Made by a program: the position numbers and the translations under genes. Shown here piece by piece: positions 5,369 through 6,358 of a DNA stretch of 6,358 nucleotides. The notes under the pieces were generated by a model. That model saw only the letters and a list, made by a program, of their open reading frames with translations, ran no database searches and was not told the DNA's origin. The stretch is from JAIPEI01 sp041685835 (GTDB taxonomy: Bacteria > Desulfobacterota > DSM-4660 > Desulfatiglandales > HGW-15), in assembly GCA_041685835.1 (NCBI GenBank), contig JAWLEX010000157.1, positions 1-6,358 on the forward strand. The letters are read 5' to 3'. Position 1 is the first letter of the stretch. Each line of letters begins with the position of its first letter.

Positions 5369-6358
5369 TCATCCGTTGGCTACCGCTTTCATGCTCGCCG
5401 CAGTGGCCTGGACCACCGATTCTGAGATGTCTATGGGGCCCGTGGCGCCCCCGCAGAGGTAGATTCCCTTCACCTTGGTCTCCAACGGGGCCATAATGGG
5501 GTCTTCCTCCTTGAAATACCCGAACTTGTCCATATCTATCTTCAGCACCTTGGCGAGCTTTTTGTTCTTCTCGCTCGGGACCAGGCCGGTGGAGAGCACG
5601 AGCAGGTCGAATTCCTCCTCCACGGGCCGGCCGGTCTCCAGGTCTTCGTACCGGATCCTGATGTTTCCTGTCTCCGGGTCCTCGATCACGTCAAAAGGAC
5701 GGGCGCGCACATAGCGGACACCCGCCTCTTTGGCCTTCTCGTAGAAGCCCCACATGCCTTTGCCGTATGCCTTGAGATCGTTATAAAAAATCGTCGTCTC
5801 AACAGAGGCGTCATGTTCCTTGGTGATGATGGTCTGCTTGGCCGCTATCATGCAGCATACCTTGGAGCAGTATGGAATGCCGTGGTCGAGGCCGCGGCCC
5901 GCGCACTGTATCCAGCCGACCCTGTGCGCGTGCTCGCGGTCGGACGGGCGTACGATCTCACCGCCCGTGGGACCGCCGGCGTTCATGAGGCGCTCGAACT
6001 CCAGGTTGGTGATTACGTTGGCGCAGGTCCGGTATCCATGGAGGCCCTCCGCGGGCAGGCCCGCCTCGATTCCGGAGGCCACGACAATGCTCTTCACGGT
6101 GAGGTTGATGTTCTTGTTGCTCTGCCACAGGCGGACCGCGTCCTTGCCCTCCTTCTGGCAGGCCTTGACGCAGAGGGCTATCGGGCACTCCCGGCACTGG
6201 CTGCAGTCCACCACGCAGCCCCCCACACAGGCCCCCTCGTCGTTCCGTCTCCCGTACCGGCAGTCCGGGTCGATCACCGCTACATTGGGCACCGCCTGGG
6301 GAAAAGGAATAAAGGCCAGTTTCCGCGTACCGAAGATCCGGCCGTCCATCTCGTCGGG
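5369..6358 (-). CDS. HdrA/QmoA-like FAD and iron-sulfur protein, C-terminal part (5' end outside window)
   Basis: Partial gene: the frame is open to the right edge (three more codons, P-D-E, precede the first visible ATG at 6349), so that ATG is internal. Numbering from the first visible codon, residues 10-30 match the HdrA/QmoA segment 'GTRKLAFIPFPQAVPNVAVID', which lies in the ferredoxin domain inserted into the thioredoxin-reductase fold of HdrA. It is followed by an unusually cysteine-rich stretch (C33, C44, C48, C52, C55, C58, C63, C67). The HdrA cluster signature is intact at 152-169 (C152, then YCSKVCC with C164, C168, C169). 'NVITNLEFERL' (114-124) and 'GPTGGEIVRPSD' (129-140) are also typical of the family. 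The FAD-domain closing motif 'GIYLCGG' is at 298-304. The protein stops directly after the flavin domain, with no C-terminal ferredoxins, as in QmoA and unlike methanogen HdrA. It probably passes electrons within a cytoplasmic complex with the next two gene products. The family is secure; calling it QmoA rather than another HdrA paralogue is not, because the N-terminus is missing. Confidence 0.9.
   Translation of the reverse strand, partial: PDEMDGRIFGTRKLAFIPFPQAVPNVAVIDPDCRYGRRNDEGACVGGCVVDCSQCRECPIALCVKACQKEGKDAVRLWQSNKNINLTVKSIVVASGIEAGLPAEGLHGYRTCANVITNLEFERLMNAGGPTGGEIVRPSDREHAHRVGWIQCAGRGLDHGIPYCSKVCCMIAAKQTIITKEHDASVETTIFYNDLKAYGKGMWGFYEKAKEAGVRYVRARPFDVIEDPETGNIRIRYEDLETGRPVEEEFDLLVLSTGLVPSEKNKKLAKVLKIDMDKFGYFKEEDPIMAPLETKVKGIYLCGGATGPIDISESVVQATAASMKAVANG

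Noticed and set aside
4723..5496. Plus-strand open frame of 257 codons
   Set aside because: Antisense to the start of the HdrA-MvhD gene and the end of the preceding gene; it spans their intergenic gap, and its translation shows no family motif.
6347..6349. ATG at 6349 as the true start of the first HdrA-like gene
   Set aside because: The frame stays open to the edge, and the translation begins in the middle of the HdrA inserted ferredoxin domain, so the N-terminal domains must lie outside the window.

Overview
The window looks like a piece of a GC-rich genome of an anaerobic bacterium, most probably a sulfate-reducing or syntrophic member of the Desulfobacterota (former Deltaproteobacteria). 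This is an inference from protein style only: two HdrA/QmoA-type flavoproteins, an MvhD domain, an HdrC domain joined to a GltD/NfnB-type oxidoreductase, and a degenerate TTCGAT hexamer repeat in a spacer. No rRNA, tRNA, transposase or CRISPR array is visible.

All recognisable genes lie on the minus strand and are read from the right edge to the left. In order of transcription they are: (1) positions 6358-5369, the C-terminal 329 codons of an HdrA/QmoA-like FAD and iron-sulfur protein whose start lies outside the window; (2) 5304-3241, a complete 687-residue HdrA-like protein carrying two ferredoxin clusters and a C-terminal MvhD domain; (3) 3200-1458, a 580-residue fusion of an HdrC-like two-cluster domain to a GltD/NfnB-like FAD and NAD(P)H oxidoreductase; (4) 1407-256, a 383-residue M24-family (creatinase/aminopeptidase P fold) protein. 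The gaps are 64, 40 and 50 bases. I see no convincing terminator between the genes, so they are probably one operon whose promoter lies beyond the right edge. Positions 1-255 hold no gene I can support. They contain the hexamer repeat and two small inverted repeats, which may mark the end of the transcript.

The first three genes read as a cytoplasmic electron-transfer complex. Their order and domain content parallel qmoA-qmoB-qmoC, the quinone-interacting complex of sulfate reducers. In the third gene, however, the HdrC domain is joined to a pyridine-nucleotide oxidoreductase instead of the membrane cytochrome b domain of QmoC. The inferred path is NAD(H) to the FAD of the NfnB-like domain, then the HdrC clusters, then the two HdrA-type flavins, and out through the ferredoxin and MvhD clusters, possibly with electron bifurcation or confurcation. 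No HdrB (catalytic CCG-domain) subunit, hydrogenase or formate dehydrogenase is present in the window, so the real electron acceptor is unknown. The M24 protein keeps all five metal ligands but lacks both histidines usually needed for peptide hydrolysis. Its link to the redox genes is only positional.
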